DNA of 64,000 nucleotides from Planctomycetota bacterium (GCA_016795245.1 JAEUIA010000108.1:1-64000); one strand, 5' to 3'; shown: positions 1 through 9,025, counted from the stretch's first letter. Numbers and translations are program-made. Notes: generated by a model not told the origin, from the letters alone.

Positions 1-45
1 CCGGCGAAGATGCACCACACGAGCCTGGCTCGGTACGGTCAAACT
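1..45 (+). repeat. Dispersed intergenic repeat, partial copy
   Basis: The first bases of the window closely resemble the inner part of the right arm of the large inverted repeat at 11996-12040. Both run CCGGCGA, three variable bases, TGCACCAC, two variable bases, GAGCCTGGCTC, then GTACGGT with one mismatch. Both contain the short palindrome built on GAGCC and GGCTC. The copy is cut by the window start, so its full length is unknown. Two related copies in non-coding DNA about 12 kb apart suggest a multicopy family in this genome. Confidence 0.6.
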
Positions 46-112
46 CGGACGAACGCCACTGCGCAAATCGCGAACCAGGAGGTCAACAATGGGGTGGGGA
101 CGCGAGGGGTGT

Positions 113-300
113 GTTCGGTGTCGGACTGGAAGCGTTGAGGGGCTCAGGTTCGGTGTCAAACTGGAAGCGCTGAGGGGTGAGTTCGGTGCCGGACTGAATA
201 CGTTGAGGGATGGGGTGTCGGTCTTGAAGTGTTGCGGGGCGGGGTTCGGTCTCGGTCTTGAAGCGTTGTCGGGCGGGTTTCAGCGTCGGTCTTGGTGCGC
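113..300 (+). repeat. Degenerate tandem repeat array, about 30-35 bp units
   Basis: About five and a half head-to-tail units can be aligned: 113-147, 148-180, 181-213, 214-243, 244-277 and a partial unit 278-300. Each begins near GTTCGGTG(T/C)C, has (G/A)(A/C)ACTG(G)AA or GTCTTGAA in the middle, and ends with GCGTTGAGGGG or a variant. Unit length drifts between 30 and 35 bp and identity falls towards the right. Short open frames cross the array on both strands but none resembles a protein, so I treat 46-341 as non-coding. The array lies just past the 3' end of the pseudouridine synthase gene, which is read towards it. Confidence 0.75.
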
Positions 301-341
301 AACGGAGCACCCTTCGTTGGTGACTCGCTCCCGCCCCGCAC

Positions 342-1400
342 TCAATCCCGATCGAAAAATGCCCGCATGTCTTCAGGCATCGCGCTCACGACCTCGATCC
401 TCTCCCCCGTCGCGGGCGAGCGAAACGCCGTGCGGTGGTTGTGCAGCGCATGACGATCCATCCCCAGCGCGCGCATGTCCGCCGGCGTCAACGCGCCCGC
501 GAGCCCGCGCTCGAACAGGGTGTCGTCGTCGCCGTAGAGCTTGTCCCCTACGACCGGGTGTCCGATCGCCGCCATGTGCACACGAATCTGGTGCTGCCTG
601 CCGGTGAACGGCTCACACGCGACGAGCGACACATCCCCGCGCGGTTCGATCAGGCGCCAGGAGGTCCTGCAATCCTGTCCGTCGACGGCGATCGCCATCT
701 TGAGCCCCACCGAAGACGCTCGCGCCGGGCCGATCGGGTAGTCGACGACGCCGCTCTCGCGATCAGGAACACCGTGCACGATGGCCAGATATTCCTTGTC
801 CACTTCGCGCCGCTCGAATTGTTGCTGCACGTCGGAGTGCGCGCTCGGATTGCGGCCGCAGATCACGATGCCGCTCGTCTCGCGGTCGAGCCGATGACAC
901 AAGCGCGGTGCGCCGGCCGTCTCGAGTTCGAACCCGGCGCCGTAGCGCGCGTGCACGCGCTGGATCAAGGTGTCGATCAGGTAGCGTCCGCTAGGATGCA
1001 CCGCCATGTTCGCGGGCTTGTCGACGACGACGACGCCGGCGTCTTCGTACAGGACGGTCAATTCGCTGCTCGGCGCGAGCACCATCGGCGCGCGCAGCTC
1101 TTCCGGCACCACGACGATCACGCGCGAGCCGTGCTTGAGCTTGCGCCCGGGTTTGCGGTCGAGCTCCGCCGTACCGGTGCCGCGCGGATGATCGCGCGTG
1201 CTGGGGTCGACGAGCACGTAGCCGTCCTTGATCAACGCCTGGATCGAAGTCCGAGAACGCCAGGTCAGATGCGCCGTCAAGAACGCATCGAGCCGCATCT
1301 CCAGGTCCTCGGCCCGTGCGCGAAAGAAACTGGCGTCGACCCGCAGCTCGATCTCCTTGAGCGGCTGGGTCAGGTCGCGGTTCTTAGGAAAGATCCCCAT
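342..1400 (-). CDS. RluA-family 23S rRNA pseudouridine synthase
   Basis: Isomerises specific uridines in ribosomal RNA (possibly tRNA) to pseudouridine in the cytoplasm. The 352-residue product starts with an S4-like RNA-binding segment (MRLDAFLTAHLTWRSRTSIQ, roughly residues 35-70). The catalytic domain carries the family signature HRLDRETSG, whose aspartate is the nucleophile, followed by GRQHQIRVHMAAIGHPVVGD, typical of RluA/RluD enzymes. The frame stays open upstream to 1481, but that stretch crosses the rpsU terminator hairpin, so I chose the ATG at 1400 (MGIFPKNRD). It lies downstream of rpsU on the same strand. Which RluA subgroup (RluA, RluC or RluD) it belongs to cannot be decided by eye. 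Confidence 0.93.
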   Translation of the reverse strand: MGIFPKNRDLTQPLKEIELRVDASFFRARAEDLEMRLDAFLTAHLTWRSRTSIQALIKDGYVLVDPSTRDHPRGTGTAELDRKPGRKLKHGSRVIVVVPEELRAPMVLAPSSELTVLYEDAGVVVVDKPANMAVHPSGRYLIDTLIQRVHARYGAGFELETAGAPRLCHRLDRETSGIVICGRNPSAHSDVQQQFERREVDKEYLAIVHGVPDRESGVVDYPIGPARASSVGLKMAIAVDGQDCRTSWRLIEPRGDVSLVACEPFTGRQHQIRVHMAAIGHPVVGDKLYGDDDTLFERGLAGALTPADMRALGMDRHALHNHRTAFRSPATGERIEVVSAMPEDMRAFFDRD

Positions 1401-1452
1401 CGTGTGCGGCGCATGGGCCGTGCGCGATTCACCATCGTACTTCGAAAACGAA

Positions 1453-1476
1453 AGAACCCGGCATCGACCGGGTTCT
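1453..1476 (-). terminator. Rho-independent terminator after rpsU
   Basis: A perfect 9-bp stem (1453-1461 pairing with 1468-1476) with a 6-base loop. On the minus strand it is followed by a T-rich stretch (TTTCGTTTTCG). It sits 28 bases past the rpsU stop codon and before the start of the pseudouridine synthase gene, so it probably ends the rpsU transcript. Confidence 0.8.
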
Positions 1477-1503
1477 CGCACACCGAATCAGGGTGTCGGC
1501 CGC

Positions 1504-1728
1504 TCAGCGGCTGCGCTTGCCGAGCTTGCGCGTCGGGTCGTTCTTGCGCGTGGCCTTCTGAATCGTGCGCAGACGCTCGCGGCGTTCGCGGCGGCGTTCA
1601 TCCGAACGCTTCTCGTGCCAGGCGTTGGCCTTGGCGAGGCGGAAGATTCCGCTGTAGTTGCACTGACGCTTGAACCGGCGCAGCGCGCCTTCGAGAGACT
1701 CGTTCGGACGGACCTGGACTTTGATCAC
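1504..1728 (-). CDS. rpsU: 30S ribosomal protein bS21
   Basis: Small basic ribosomal subunit protein of 74 residues. It has the characteristic bS21 start (IKVQVRPNESLEGALRRFKR) and a C-terminal tail very rich in Arg and Lys. Family members are usually 55-75 residues, so this is full length. Translation starts at a GTG (1726-1728), preceded by an AGGA-type ribosome-binding site about 9 bases upstream. It is transcribed divergently from recD2 and followed by a clear terminator hairpin at 1453-1476, so it is probably monocistronic. Confidence 0.95.
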   Translation of the reverse strand: MIKVQVRPNESLEGALRRFKRQCNYSGIFRLAKANAWHEKRSDERRRERRERLRTIQKATRKNDPTRKLGKRSR

Positions 1729-1892
1729 ACGTGTATTTCCTGGGACTGGGCCTGGATCGGCTGGGGTGGTCGGCGGATGGGCTGGCCTCGCGCGGCATCG
1801 GCCGGATACGAGGGGCGAAGAGCCTAACCGTTCTCATCGGTGCGCGGAAGACCCGGCTGGAATCGCGGGGGTCGGGCTGCGATCCTGGGCGG

Positions 1893-4148
1893 GTGGATCC
1901 GGGAAAGGGAGACGGGGCGGGAGCGCCGGGCGCACAGGGCCCGCCTGAGCTCGTCGGCACGGTCGAGCGCGTCACCTTCAGCAGCGAGGAGACGCTCTAC
2001 TGCGTCCTAAGAATAAAGCCTGAGCGGGGTTACGACCCTCCACGAGGTCGCAATGCGCTCTTTGCCACGGAGCTGGCGACGGCCGTGGGCAAGCTCGACT
2101 CCCCCGCCGCGGGCCTGCGCCTGCGCCTTCTGGGCCGCTGGACCGAACACCGCGAGCACGGGATGCAATTCGAATTCGAGAGCGCCGAGGTCCTGGCGCC
2201 GCTCGATCGCGACGGGGTCGTGCGGTACCTCGCTTCCGACCGCTTCAAGGGCGTAGGCGAGAAGCTCGCGCGCCGCATCGTCGACACGCTCGGTGCGAAT
2301 GCGTTTGCGGTGATCCTCGAGCACCCCGAGCGACTGGCGGCGGTGCGCGGCTTGCGCCCGGCGATTCGCGACGCGCTCGTGTCGGCGGTGACTGCGGAGT
2401 ACGGCACGCACAAGGCGCACGCCTTTTTGCGCGGACTCGGACTCGGGCCGGTGCAGTCGACGACGATCATCCGCAAGCTCGGGCTGGAGTGCGAAGCGGC
2501 GGTGCGCGCGGATCCGTTCGTGCTCGCGAAGGGTATTCGCGGTGTCGGATTTTCGACGGCGGACAAGATCGCGAGCGAACTCGGTTATCCGCCGGACGAT
2601 CCGCGCCGAGCGCGCGCCGCGATCGCACACGCGTTGGAGGTCGCTGCCGGCGACGGGCATTCGCTGCTGACGCGCGAGGCCTTGATCGCGAGTGCCGCTG
2701 AACTCGTCTCGCAGGCCGTGCCGACCGCCGGTTTGCAGCAGGCGCTGTCCGAACTCGAGTCGAGGCGCGACGTCGTCGTGCGGCCGGCCGACGACACCGC
2801 GCACGATCGTGTGTACTTGCCGTGGCTCGAGCATTGCGAAGGCGAGTTGGCGCACAACGTGGCTCACCTCGCGCGGTCGGGGCCGTTGAAACCACTGGCG
2901 GACGAACGCGCGCTCGCGAACCACGAGCAGCGGTCCGGCATCGTGCTGCACGAGAAGCAACGCGAGGCCGTACTGGGGTTGCTTTCGAATCCGATCGCGC
3001 TGCTCACCGGCGGCCCGGGCGTCGGCAAGACGACGATCGTGCGCTTCGTCGTCAACCTCGCGCGCGCGTCGCATGCACGCGTGCTGCTCGCGTCGCCGAC
3101 CGGGCGTGCGGCGAAGCGCCTGTCCGAGGCGGCTGGAATGGACGCGCAGACGATTCACCGGATGTTGGGCTACGACCCGGAGACCGAGGGCTTCGCCCAC
3201 AACACCCAGAATCCGCTCGAATGCGATCTGCTCGTCGTGGACGAGATCTCGATGCTGGACGTCGTGCTCGCGCATCATCTCTTCAAGGCGCTGGCGCCGC
3301 CGGTGCGCGTCATCCTCGTCGGCGATCCGAATCAACTGCCGTCGGTCGGACCGGGCAACGTGTTGCACGACTTGATCGAGTCGCGCGCGGTGCCGGTGTT
3401 CAGGCTGACGCAAATCTACCGTCAGGCCGGCGACAGCTTGATCGTCACGAACGCGCACCGTGTGCTGCACGGCGAAGGGCTGATATTGCCGCCGAAGGGC
3501 GAGACGAGTGCCGACTTCTATTTCTTTCCCGCCGAGGAGGCCGACAAAGCCGCCGAACGCCTCATCGAGGTCGTCACGCAGCGCATCCCGGAGAACTTCG
3601 GTCTCGCCTGGGTCGACGACGTCCAGGTGATCGCGCCGATGTACCGCGGCGAATGCGGCGTCGACAACTTGAACGAACGACTGCGCGAGCGCGTGACCGG
3701 CGGCGGGCGTGAAGTGCGCCAAGGCACGCGCGTATGGCGCGTCGGGGACCGCGTCATCCACACGCGCAACGATTACGAGAAAGAAGTCTTCAACGGCGAC
3801 ATGGGCCGCATCACGCGCATCGACGGTGACGGTGTCGTGGTCGTCAAGTTCCCCGACCGCAGCATCTCCTACGAAGGCGGCGAACTCTCTGACTTGCAGC
3901 CGGCGTTTGCGATCACGGTGCATCGCTCGCAAGGCGGCGAGTTTCCGGCCGTCGTCATGCCGCTCGTGATGCAGCATTGGATGATGCTGAAGCGCAACCT
4001 GCTCTACACGGCGATCACGCGCGCACGCAAGCTCGTCGTGCTGGTCGGTTCGCGGCGGGCGCTCGATGCGGCGATCGCGCAGGACGACGAGGCGCGGCGC
4101 GAGAGCGATCTGGCGGATCGCCTCGCGCAGTTCGCGGCCTTGCGATGA
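1893..4148 (+). CDS. recD2: RecD2-like ATP-dependent DNA helicase
   Basis: Superfamily 1B 5'-to-3' DNA helicase of the RecD2 type, which acts in recombination and repair without RecBC. The 751-residue product has the N-terminal OB-like start (LVGTVERVTFSSEETLYCVL), helix-hairpin-helix segments (FKGVGEKLARRIV near residue 120), Walker A GGPGVGKTT near residue 373, Walker B DEISMLD near 450, and late helicase motifs (AITVHRSQGGEFPAVV, LLYTAITRARKLVVLVG). The frame is open back to a GTG at 1731, but that part has no family similarity and runs into the rpsU upstream region. GTG 1893 gives the usual family length, although its ribosome-binding site is weak. The stop overlaps the next gene by ATGA. 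Confidence 0.92.
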   Translation: MDPGKGDGAGAPGAQGPPELVGTVERVTFSSEETLYCVLRIKPERGYDPPRGRNALFATELATAVGKLDSPAAGLRLRLLGRWTEHREHGMQFEFESAEVLAPLDRDGVVRYLASDRFKGVGEKLARRIVDTLGANAFAVILEHPERLAAVRGLRPAIRDALVSAVTAEYGTHKAHAFLRGLGLGPVQSTTIIRKLGLECEAAVRADPFVLAKGIRGVGFSTADKIASELGYPPDDPRRARAAIAHALEVAAGDGHSLLTREALIASAAELVSQAVPTAGLQQALSELESRRDVVVRPADDTAHDRVYLPWLEHCEGELAHNVAHLARSGPLKPLADERALANHEQRSGIVLHEKQREAVLGLLSNPIALLTGGPGVGKTTIVRFVVNLARASHARVLLASPTGRAAKRLSEAAGMDAQTIHRMLGYDPETEGFAHNTQNPLECDLLVVDEISMLDVVLAHHLFKALAPPVRVILVGDPNQLPSVGPGNVLHDLIESRAVPVFRLTQIYRQAGDSLIVTNAHRVLHGEGLILPPKGETSADFYFFPAEEADKAAERLIEVVTQRIPENFGLAWVDDVQVIAPMYRGECGVDNLNERLRERVTGGGREVRQGTRVWRVGDRVIHTRNDYEKEVFNGDMGRITRIDGDGVVVVKFPDRSISYEGGELSDLQPAFAITVHRSQGGEFPAVVMPLVMQHWMMLKRNLLYTAITRARKLVVLVGSRRALDAAIAQDDEARRESDLADRLAQFAALR

Positions 4149-5422
4149 GCACGCGTCCCACGGTATGGACGTTCCTGCGCGAGCAAGGCGCGTTCAGGCG
4201 CTTGTGGCTCGCGACCGGCGTCGCCGAGCTCGGCACGTCGATCGCGCGCATCGCGTTCATCCTGCTGGTGCATCAGCGCGCGGTCGCGGCGGGGAGCGCT
4301 TCTCCCGAAGCCGCGAACGCACTGATGCTGGTGCTCGAAACGGCTCCGATCGTGTTGCTCGGACCGATCGCGGGTGCACTGGTCGATCGTTGCGACCGCC
4401 GCACGTTGCTGGTGGTGTGCAACGTGTTGCAGGCGGTGCTCATGTTGTCGGTGCCGTTCTTGATGCGGCTCGCCGTCGATTGGCCGCTGTATGCGGTGGC
4501 AATGTGCGTCGCGGCGATCTCCACCGTGTTTCCGCCGGCCCGACAGAGCGCGATCCCTGATCTGGTCGGCGTCGAACGGTCGTCGACGGCCAATTCGATC
4601 TCCGGCAGCACCACCAGCCTCACCTTCGTGATCGGCATGGGCTGCGCGAGCCTGCTCATCGAGCGCTTCGGCAAGGAGATGTGTTTCTACGTCAACGGCG
4701 GCTGTTTCTTGTTCGCCGCCCGGCATCTGGTGTCGCTGAATCTGCCGCGGCACTTTGCCCCCGTTGGCGGTGGCATCTCGCGTTTCGCACGCGACGTCGT
4801 CGCCGGAGCCCGCTACGCGTGGAGCCGTCCGACTCTCGCGTACATCACGGCGTGCTTCTTCATGGCGTTCGTGTTCATCGGCATCTGGATGCCGCTCATG
4901 CCGGAGTACTTGCGCCGCGACCTCGGCGTGGACGCCGATTTCTGGATGCCGTACGCGATGATGTCGTTCGGTATCGGCGGAATCTGCGGCGGCGCGCTGG
5001 GCGCCTGGCTGGGGCGCAAGTTCGGCATGGGGCGCATGATCGTCCTGATCTACCTGATCGAACCGTTCCAGGTGATGGCGTACTTCTGGGTGAACTCGGT
5101 CGCGCTGATGATCGCGCTGTCGTTCACCTGGGGTGTCTTGGCGTTCGCATACTTCGTCCAAGAGCAGACCGTGATGCACGAGGACGTGCCGGCCGAGTTG
5201 CGCGGTCGAGTATTCGGTTTGCTGCCGCCGCTGCAGGCGTTCGGCACCCTCGTCGCGAGCGTCATCGTGCTGGTCGAAGCCGGCGCGTTGCGCCCGCGCA
5301 CGATGCTCCTGCTGGCGGGAGCGAGCTACCTGCTGACGAGTCTGGTTTTCACGCTGTCGATGCGCGGATCGCGCGAGCTGTGGTCGCGCAAGCCGCGCGA
5401 CGCTGCGTCAACCACCGGGTGA
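4145..5422 (+). CDS. MFS transporter, probable exporter
   Basis: Integral membrane protein of the major facilitator superfamily, 425 residues, with about 10-12 hydrophobic segments. Its layout resembles the MFS_3/EntS-like exporters. The start LREQGAFRRLWLATGVAELG and the inter-helix segment GALVDRCDRRTLLVVCN match the typical first helix and the conserved loop 2-3 motif. A late loop (AELRGRVFGLLPPLQAFG) resembles the second-half repeat motif. Its ATG overlaps the recD2 stop (ATGA), so the genes are probably co-transcribed and translationally coupled, though no functional link is evident. The substrate cannot be predicted. The 3' end overlaps the convergent rarA gene by 15 bases. Confidence 0.88.
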   Translation: MSTRPTVWTFLREQGAFRRLWLATGVAELGTSIARIAFILLVHQRAVAAGSASPEAANALMLVLETAPIVLLGPIAGALVDRCDRRTLLVVCNVLQAVLMLSVPFLMRLAVDWPLYAVAMCVAAISTVFPPARQSAIPDLVGVERSSTANSISGSTTSLTFVIGMGCASLLIERFGKEMCFYVNGGCFLFAARHLVSLNLPRHFAPVGGGISRFARDVVAGARYAWSRPTLAYITACFFMAFVFIGIWMPLMPEYLRRDLGVDADFWMPYAMMSFGIGGICGGALGAWLGRKFGMGRMIVLIYLIEPFQVMAYFWVNSVALMIALSFTWGVLAFAYFVQEQTVMHEDVPAELRGRVFGLLPPLQAFGTLVASVIVLVEAGALRPRTMLLLAGASYLLTSLVFTLSMRGSRELWSRKPRDAASTTG

Positions 5423-6745
5423 ACCGCCCGATTCGCGTTGTTTCGCCCACCACTCCAGGCGTTTCGCGATCTCCTTTTCGAAGCCGAACGGACCAGGCTC
5501 GTAGAGGCGTGTGCCGCGCAGCTCGTCGGGCAGATATTCCTGTGCGACGTAACCGGTCGCCGAATCGTGCGCGTACGCGTAGCCCTGGCCGTGACCGAGG
5601 CTCTTCATGAGTTGCGTGGGCGCATTGCGGATGTGCAACGGCACAGCGGCGCCGGGTGTGCGCTGCGCAGCTTCGAACGCAGCGCCCAGCGCTTGCTTCA
5701 CGCGATTCGATTTCGGCGCCGTCGCGAGGTAGACGAGCATCTGACCCAGCGGCAGATACCCTTCAGGCGCACCGAGCACATGGAATGCTTCGCGCGCGGA
5801 GACCGCCATCACCAGCGCTTGCGGATCGGCGAGGCCGATGTCTTCGGCCGCCATCGCGATCGACCTGCGGAAGATGACCATGGGGTCTTCGCCGCCCTCG
5901 ATCAGGCGCGCAGCCCAGTACAAAGCACCGTCGGGATCGCTTCCGCGGAGCGACTTGTGCAGCGCGCTGAGCAGATCGAAGTGCATGTCGCCGGACTTGT
6001 CGTGTCGCGCGAAACGCAATTGCATCGCTTCGCGCACGACCTCGATCGTGATGCGCCCGTCATCGCCTGCAGCCGGGACGGCGGCTTCGAGCACGGTCAG
6101 CGCGCGGCGCGCGTCACCGTCGGACTGCTCGGCGATCCATGCGAGCGCCTCGGGATCGATGGTCGTGCGGCTCTTGCCCAGTCCGCGCTCCACGTCGTTC
6201 AGTGCGCGCTGCACGACGAGGCTCAGGGCTTCGACGGAGAGCGTCTTCAGCACGACGACGCGGCAGCGCGACAAGACCGCGCTGTTGATCTCGAAACTCG
6301 GGTTCTCGGTCGTGGCACCGATCAAGGTGACGGTGCCGTCCTCTACCGCAGGCAACAGGCTGTCCTGTTGCGCCTTGTTCAAGCGGTGGATCTCGTCGAC
6401 GAAGAGCACCGTGCGGCGCTGTTCGTGTCCCAGGCGTTCGCGCGCGGCCGCGAAGATCTCGCGCAGGCGCGGGACGCCCTCGCTGACCGCGCTGAAGGGC
6501 ACGAAGGCGCGCGCTCCCGAGCTTGCGATCAAATGGCCGAGCGTGGTCTTGCCGCTGCCGGGCGGCCCCCACAACACGATCGAACCCAGCGTTCCGTCCT
6601 CGATCGATTTGCGGAGCGGTTTGCCGGGCGCCAAGACGTGCTCCTGGCCCACGTACTCATCCAGCGTGCGCGGTCGCATGCGCGCGGCGAGCGGCTTGGA
6701 GTCGCTGCGCGCCTCGAACAACGAACGTTTGCTCGGCTCAGCCAC
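5408..6745 (-). CDS. rarA: Replication-associated recombination protein RarA (MgsA)
   Basis: AAA+ ATPase of the RarA/MgsA/WRNIP1 family, which acts at stalled replication forks. The 445-residue protein has the N-terminal signature LAARMRPRTLDEYVGQEHVL, Walker A GPPGSGKTT near residue 60, Walker B/sensor DEIHRLNKAQQDSLLPAVE, sensor 1 GATTENPSFEINSAVLSRC and the C-terminal RarA domain (PEGYLPLGQMLVYLATAPKSN). Translation starts at a GTG inside the end of the upstream methyltransferase gene; the 8-base overlap suggests coupling. It converges on the MFS gene, overlapping by 15 bases at the 3' ends. Confidence 0.95.
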   Translation of the reverse strand: MAEPSKRSLFEARSDSKPLAARMRPRTLDEYVGQEHVLAPGKPLRKSIEDGTLGSIVLWGPPGSGKTTLGHLIASSGARAFVPFSAVSEGVPRLREIFAAARERLGHEQRRTVLFVDEIHRLNKAQQDSLLPAVEDGTVTLIGATTENPSFEINSAVLSRCRVVVLKTLSVEALSLVVQRALNDVERGLGKSRTTIDPEALAWIAEQSDGDARRALTVLEAAVPAAGDDGRITIEVVREAMQLRFARHDKSGDMHFDLLSALHKSLRGSDPDGALYWAARLIEGGEDPMVIFRRSIAMAAEDIGLADPQALVMAVSAREAFHVLGAPEGYLPLGQMLVYLATAPKSNRVKQALGAAFEAAQRTPGAAVPLHIRNAPTQLMKSLGHGQGYAYAHDSATGYVAQEYLPDELRGTRLYEPGPFGFEKEIAKRLEWWAKQRESGGSPGG

Positions 6746-7526
6746 GCGCCGACCTCGCTACGCGACCGGCCGCGAACAAGAGAATCGATGCCGCGACGGT
6801 GACGTTGAGCGACTCGACATCGGACCGGATCGGGATCGTGACCGCTTCGAAGCGCGCACTCACCGCCGGCATCTGGCCCGTCTCGGGTCCGATCCACAGT
6901 GCGAGCGGTCCTTTCCAATCGAAGCGCAACGGATCGGCGCCGCCGCGCGTCTGTGCGCACACTTGTCGCACGGATCGTGCTCCCAGAGTCCTCGAGCACT
7001 CGTCCGCGCCTACGCCATGAGCGATCGGCAATCGCAGCAGGCTCCCCATCGATCCGCGCAAGGCTTTCGGATTCCACGGTGAAGCTCCGCCCGCGAGGAT
7101 CACGAGTGCGGTCGCGCCCAGACCCTCCGCCGCGCGCGCCAACGCACCGAGGTTGCCGGGGTCCGCGATGCCCGCGACGACGAGGACCAGCGTGCGCGCG
7201 TCGAGCGTGAGCTGCGCCAAATCGATGCTCTTCGGCGTCGGGGCAAGCGCGATGATTCCGGGCGAGGTCTCTAGGCTGGAAAGTCGAGTCAACAAGTCCG
7301 CGTCGACGAGTTGGACACGCTGCTCCAGTCGTTCGAGTTCCAACGCACGATCGGGCCGGTCGTGAGCCACCAGCACGACCTCGATCTCGTGCCGCGCTCG
7401 CACGGCGTCGTCGATCAAGCGGTCACCTTCGAGAGCGAGCGTGTCGCGGTCGTTCCCGGCTACGGCCGCGCGTGCCCGCTGGATCAGGGCGTTCGAGCGC
7501 GAGCGGATGACGGCGTCGGGCGACAT
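6738..7526 (-). CDS. TrmH/SpoU-family RNA 2'-O-methyltransferase
   Basis: SAM-dependent methyltransferase with the SPOUT knot fold, acting on rRNA or tRNA ribose 2'-OH groups. The 262-residue product has an N-terminal substrate-binding part (RARAAVAGNDRDTLALEGDR) and the catalytic motifs VLVVAGIADPGNLGALARAA (motif 1), LWIGPETGQMP (motif 2) and IPIRSDVESLNVTVAASILL (motif 3). I placed the start at the ATG at 7526 (MSPDAVIRSRS), because upstream sequence shows no similarity and would run into rsgA. It overlaps rarA by 8 bases and is divergent from rsgA, with 73 bases between starts. The exact RNA target is unknown. Confidence 0.9.
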   Translation of the reverse strand: MSPDAVIRSRSNALIQRARAAVAGNDRDTLALEGDRLIDDAVRARHEIEVVLVAHDRPDRALELERLEQRVQLVDADLLTRLSSLETSPGIIALAPTPKSIDLAQLTLDARTLVLVVAGIADPGNLGALARAAEGLGATALVILAGGASPWNPKALRGSMGSLLRLPIAHGVGADECSRTLGARSVRQVCAQTRGGADPLRFDWKGPLALWIGPETGQMPAVSARFEAVTIPIRSDVESLNVTVAASILLFAAGRVARSARG

Positions 7527-7599
7527 GGGGCGCAAACTATAACGACAGCAGGCATTGTTCGCGGAACGATCCCCGAGGTGCGATGATCTCGCGACCATT

Positions 7600-8538
7600 A
7601 TGACGACACTGCGCACAGGCCTCGTGATCCGCACCGACGCCAAGGTCTGCCATGTCGAGGTCGAAGGGCGCGTCGTCCAGGCCGCTCCGCGCGGCATCCT
7701 GTTCGACGGCGAACAGAAAAACCCGGTCGCCGTCGGCGATCAGGTGGAAGTCGACCTGGAAACGCAGCCTGCCAGCCTCGAGCGCGTCTTGCCGCGTCGC
7801 AACACGCTATCGCGCATCGCGAGTTCGCACGATCCGCGCGAGCAGGTGCTCGCCGCGAACATCGATCAGCTTTTCGTGGTCGCATCGGTCGCGAACCCGA
7901 AGTTCTCGTCCAATCGCACCGACCGCATCATCGCCGCGTGCACGTGGCAGCACATTCCTGTCGCGCTGGTGCTGAACAAGATCGATCTCGCCGACCCCGA
8001 AGACACGGACGCCATCCGTGCGACCTACGCCGGGATCCCGATCGACGTCATCGAGACGTGCGCAGTCGACGGCCGTGGACTCGATGAGTTGCGCCGGCGC
8101 ATGGAGGGCCTGACCTCTGTGTTCTACGGGTCTTCTGGCGCCGGCAAGTCGACGCTGCTGAACGGCCTGCAACCGGGCTTGAAGCTCAAGGTCGGCAAGA
8201 TCAGCCGGTATTGGGATCAAGGCAAACACACGACCTCGTACTCGCAGATCCATTCGATGGACTTCGGGGCGCGCGTGATCGACACGCCGGGTATCCGCGT
8301 GTTCAGGCCGTTCGGCGTGCCGCAGGAGAATCTGCGCGATCTGTTCACCGAGTTCGCGCGCTATCAAGCCCGGTGCCGCTTCAGCGCCTGCTCGCACGAT
8401 CACGAACCCGAGTGCGCGGTCTTCGACGCCGTCGAGCGCGGAGAGATCAGCTCCGCGCGCTACGCCAGCTATGTCGAGATGCTCGACGAGATGCGCGCGC
8501 AGCGTCCCGACGGTGAAGAGGACGAAGGCGAAGAGTGA
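7600..8538 (+). CDS. rsgA: Small ribosomal subunit biogenesis GTPase RsgA
   Basis: Circularly permuted GTPase that checks late 30S subunit assembly. The order of motifs is diagnostic: OB-fold first, then G4 NKID at residues 126-129, G1 GSSGAGKST at about 177-185 and G3 DTPG at about 228-231. A C-terminal zinc-binding segment follows (CRFSACSHDHEPEC). The length of 312 residues is normal. The frame is open upstream to 7555, but the ATG at 7600 (MTTLRTGLVIRTD) starts the OB fold correctly. It is divergent from the methyltransferase gene and convergent with the DUF2752 gene, with only 4 bases between the stops. Confidence 0.96.
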   Translation: MTTLRTGLVIRTDAKVCHVEVEGRVVQAAPRGILFDGEQKNPVAVGDQVEVDLETQPASLERVLPRRNTLSRIASSHDPREQVLAANIDQLFVVASVANPKFSSNRTDRIIAACTWQHIPVALVLNKIDLADPEDTDAIRATYAGIPIDVIETCAVDGRGLDELRRRMEGLTSVFYGSSGAGKSTLLNGLQPGLKLKVGKISRYWDQGKHTTSYSQIHSMDFGARVIDTPGIRVFRPFGVPQENLRDLFTEFARYQARCRFSACSHDHEPECAVFDAVERGEISSARYASYVEMLDEMRAQRPDGEEDEGEE

Positions 8539-8542
8539 GCGC

Positions 8543-9025
8543 TCAACCGATCCAGTGCCGCACGAGCGCGAACTTGTAGATCCAAGACGCGACCATGATC
8601 ACGATGAGCGCGATGCCCAACCGGCCGAGGCGCCAGCGCGACACTTCCTGCGCCAGGTTTTTTCCGCGCAGCGCGCTCACGACGGCCCACGCCGCGAACA
8701 CCGGCAGCCCGATCACGACTACGAAACCGAAAGGTTGATTGCGGATCGCAGCCCAGAAGCTGCCGTGCGCCGCGAGTGCCATCGACGTCGTCACGCCGCA
8801 GCCTGGGCAGGGAATGTTCCACCAATCCATGGGCTTGCACGACGGCAGGCCCAGGCGCTCGTGTGTGCCGAATCCGCGCGGATCGGGGTCGATCAAGACG
8901 CCCAGTACGACCAGCAGCGCGATGGAACCGAGAGCGAAGCCGAGGACGAGCCAATGCTCCCACGGTTTTCCGAACGGTGAGACGATGAACGTGTCCTTCG
9001 TCTCCGGTGCGGGGATCGGATCCAT
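8543..9025 (-). CDS. DUF2752 family membrane protein
   Basis: Small integral membrane protein of 160 residues with about three hydrophobic segments (about 27-45, 98-118 and 135-152). It has the DUF2752 hallmark NIPCPGCGVTTSMALAAHG, in which the cysteine pair CPGC precedes a membrane segment. The role of the family is not known. The cysteines suggest metal binding or redox chemistry, but that is inference. It stands alone between rsgA (convergent) and the exopolysaccharide export genes (divergent). Confidence 0.85.
   Translation of the reverse strand: MDPIPAPETKDTFIVSPFGKPWEHWLVLGFALGSIALLVVLGVLIDPDPRGFGTHERLGLPSCKPMDWWNIPCPGCGVTTSMALAAHGSFWAAIRNQPFGFVVVIGLPVFAAWAVVSALRGKNLAQEVSRWRLGRLGIALIVIMVASWIYKFALVRHWIG

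Noticed and set aside
113..300. A CRISPR array at the tandem repeats
   Set aside because: Units follow each other without unique spacers, lengths vary, and no cas gene is near.
2007..3977. A 656-residue open frame antisense to recD2
   Set aside because: It mirrors a well-conserved helicase gene. Its translation is Arg/His/Asp/Ala-rich low-complexity sequence with no motif, as expected for the reverse strand of GC-rich coding DNA.
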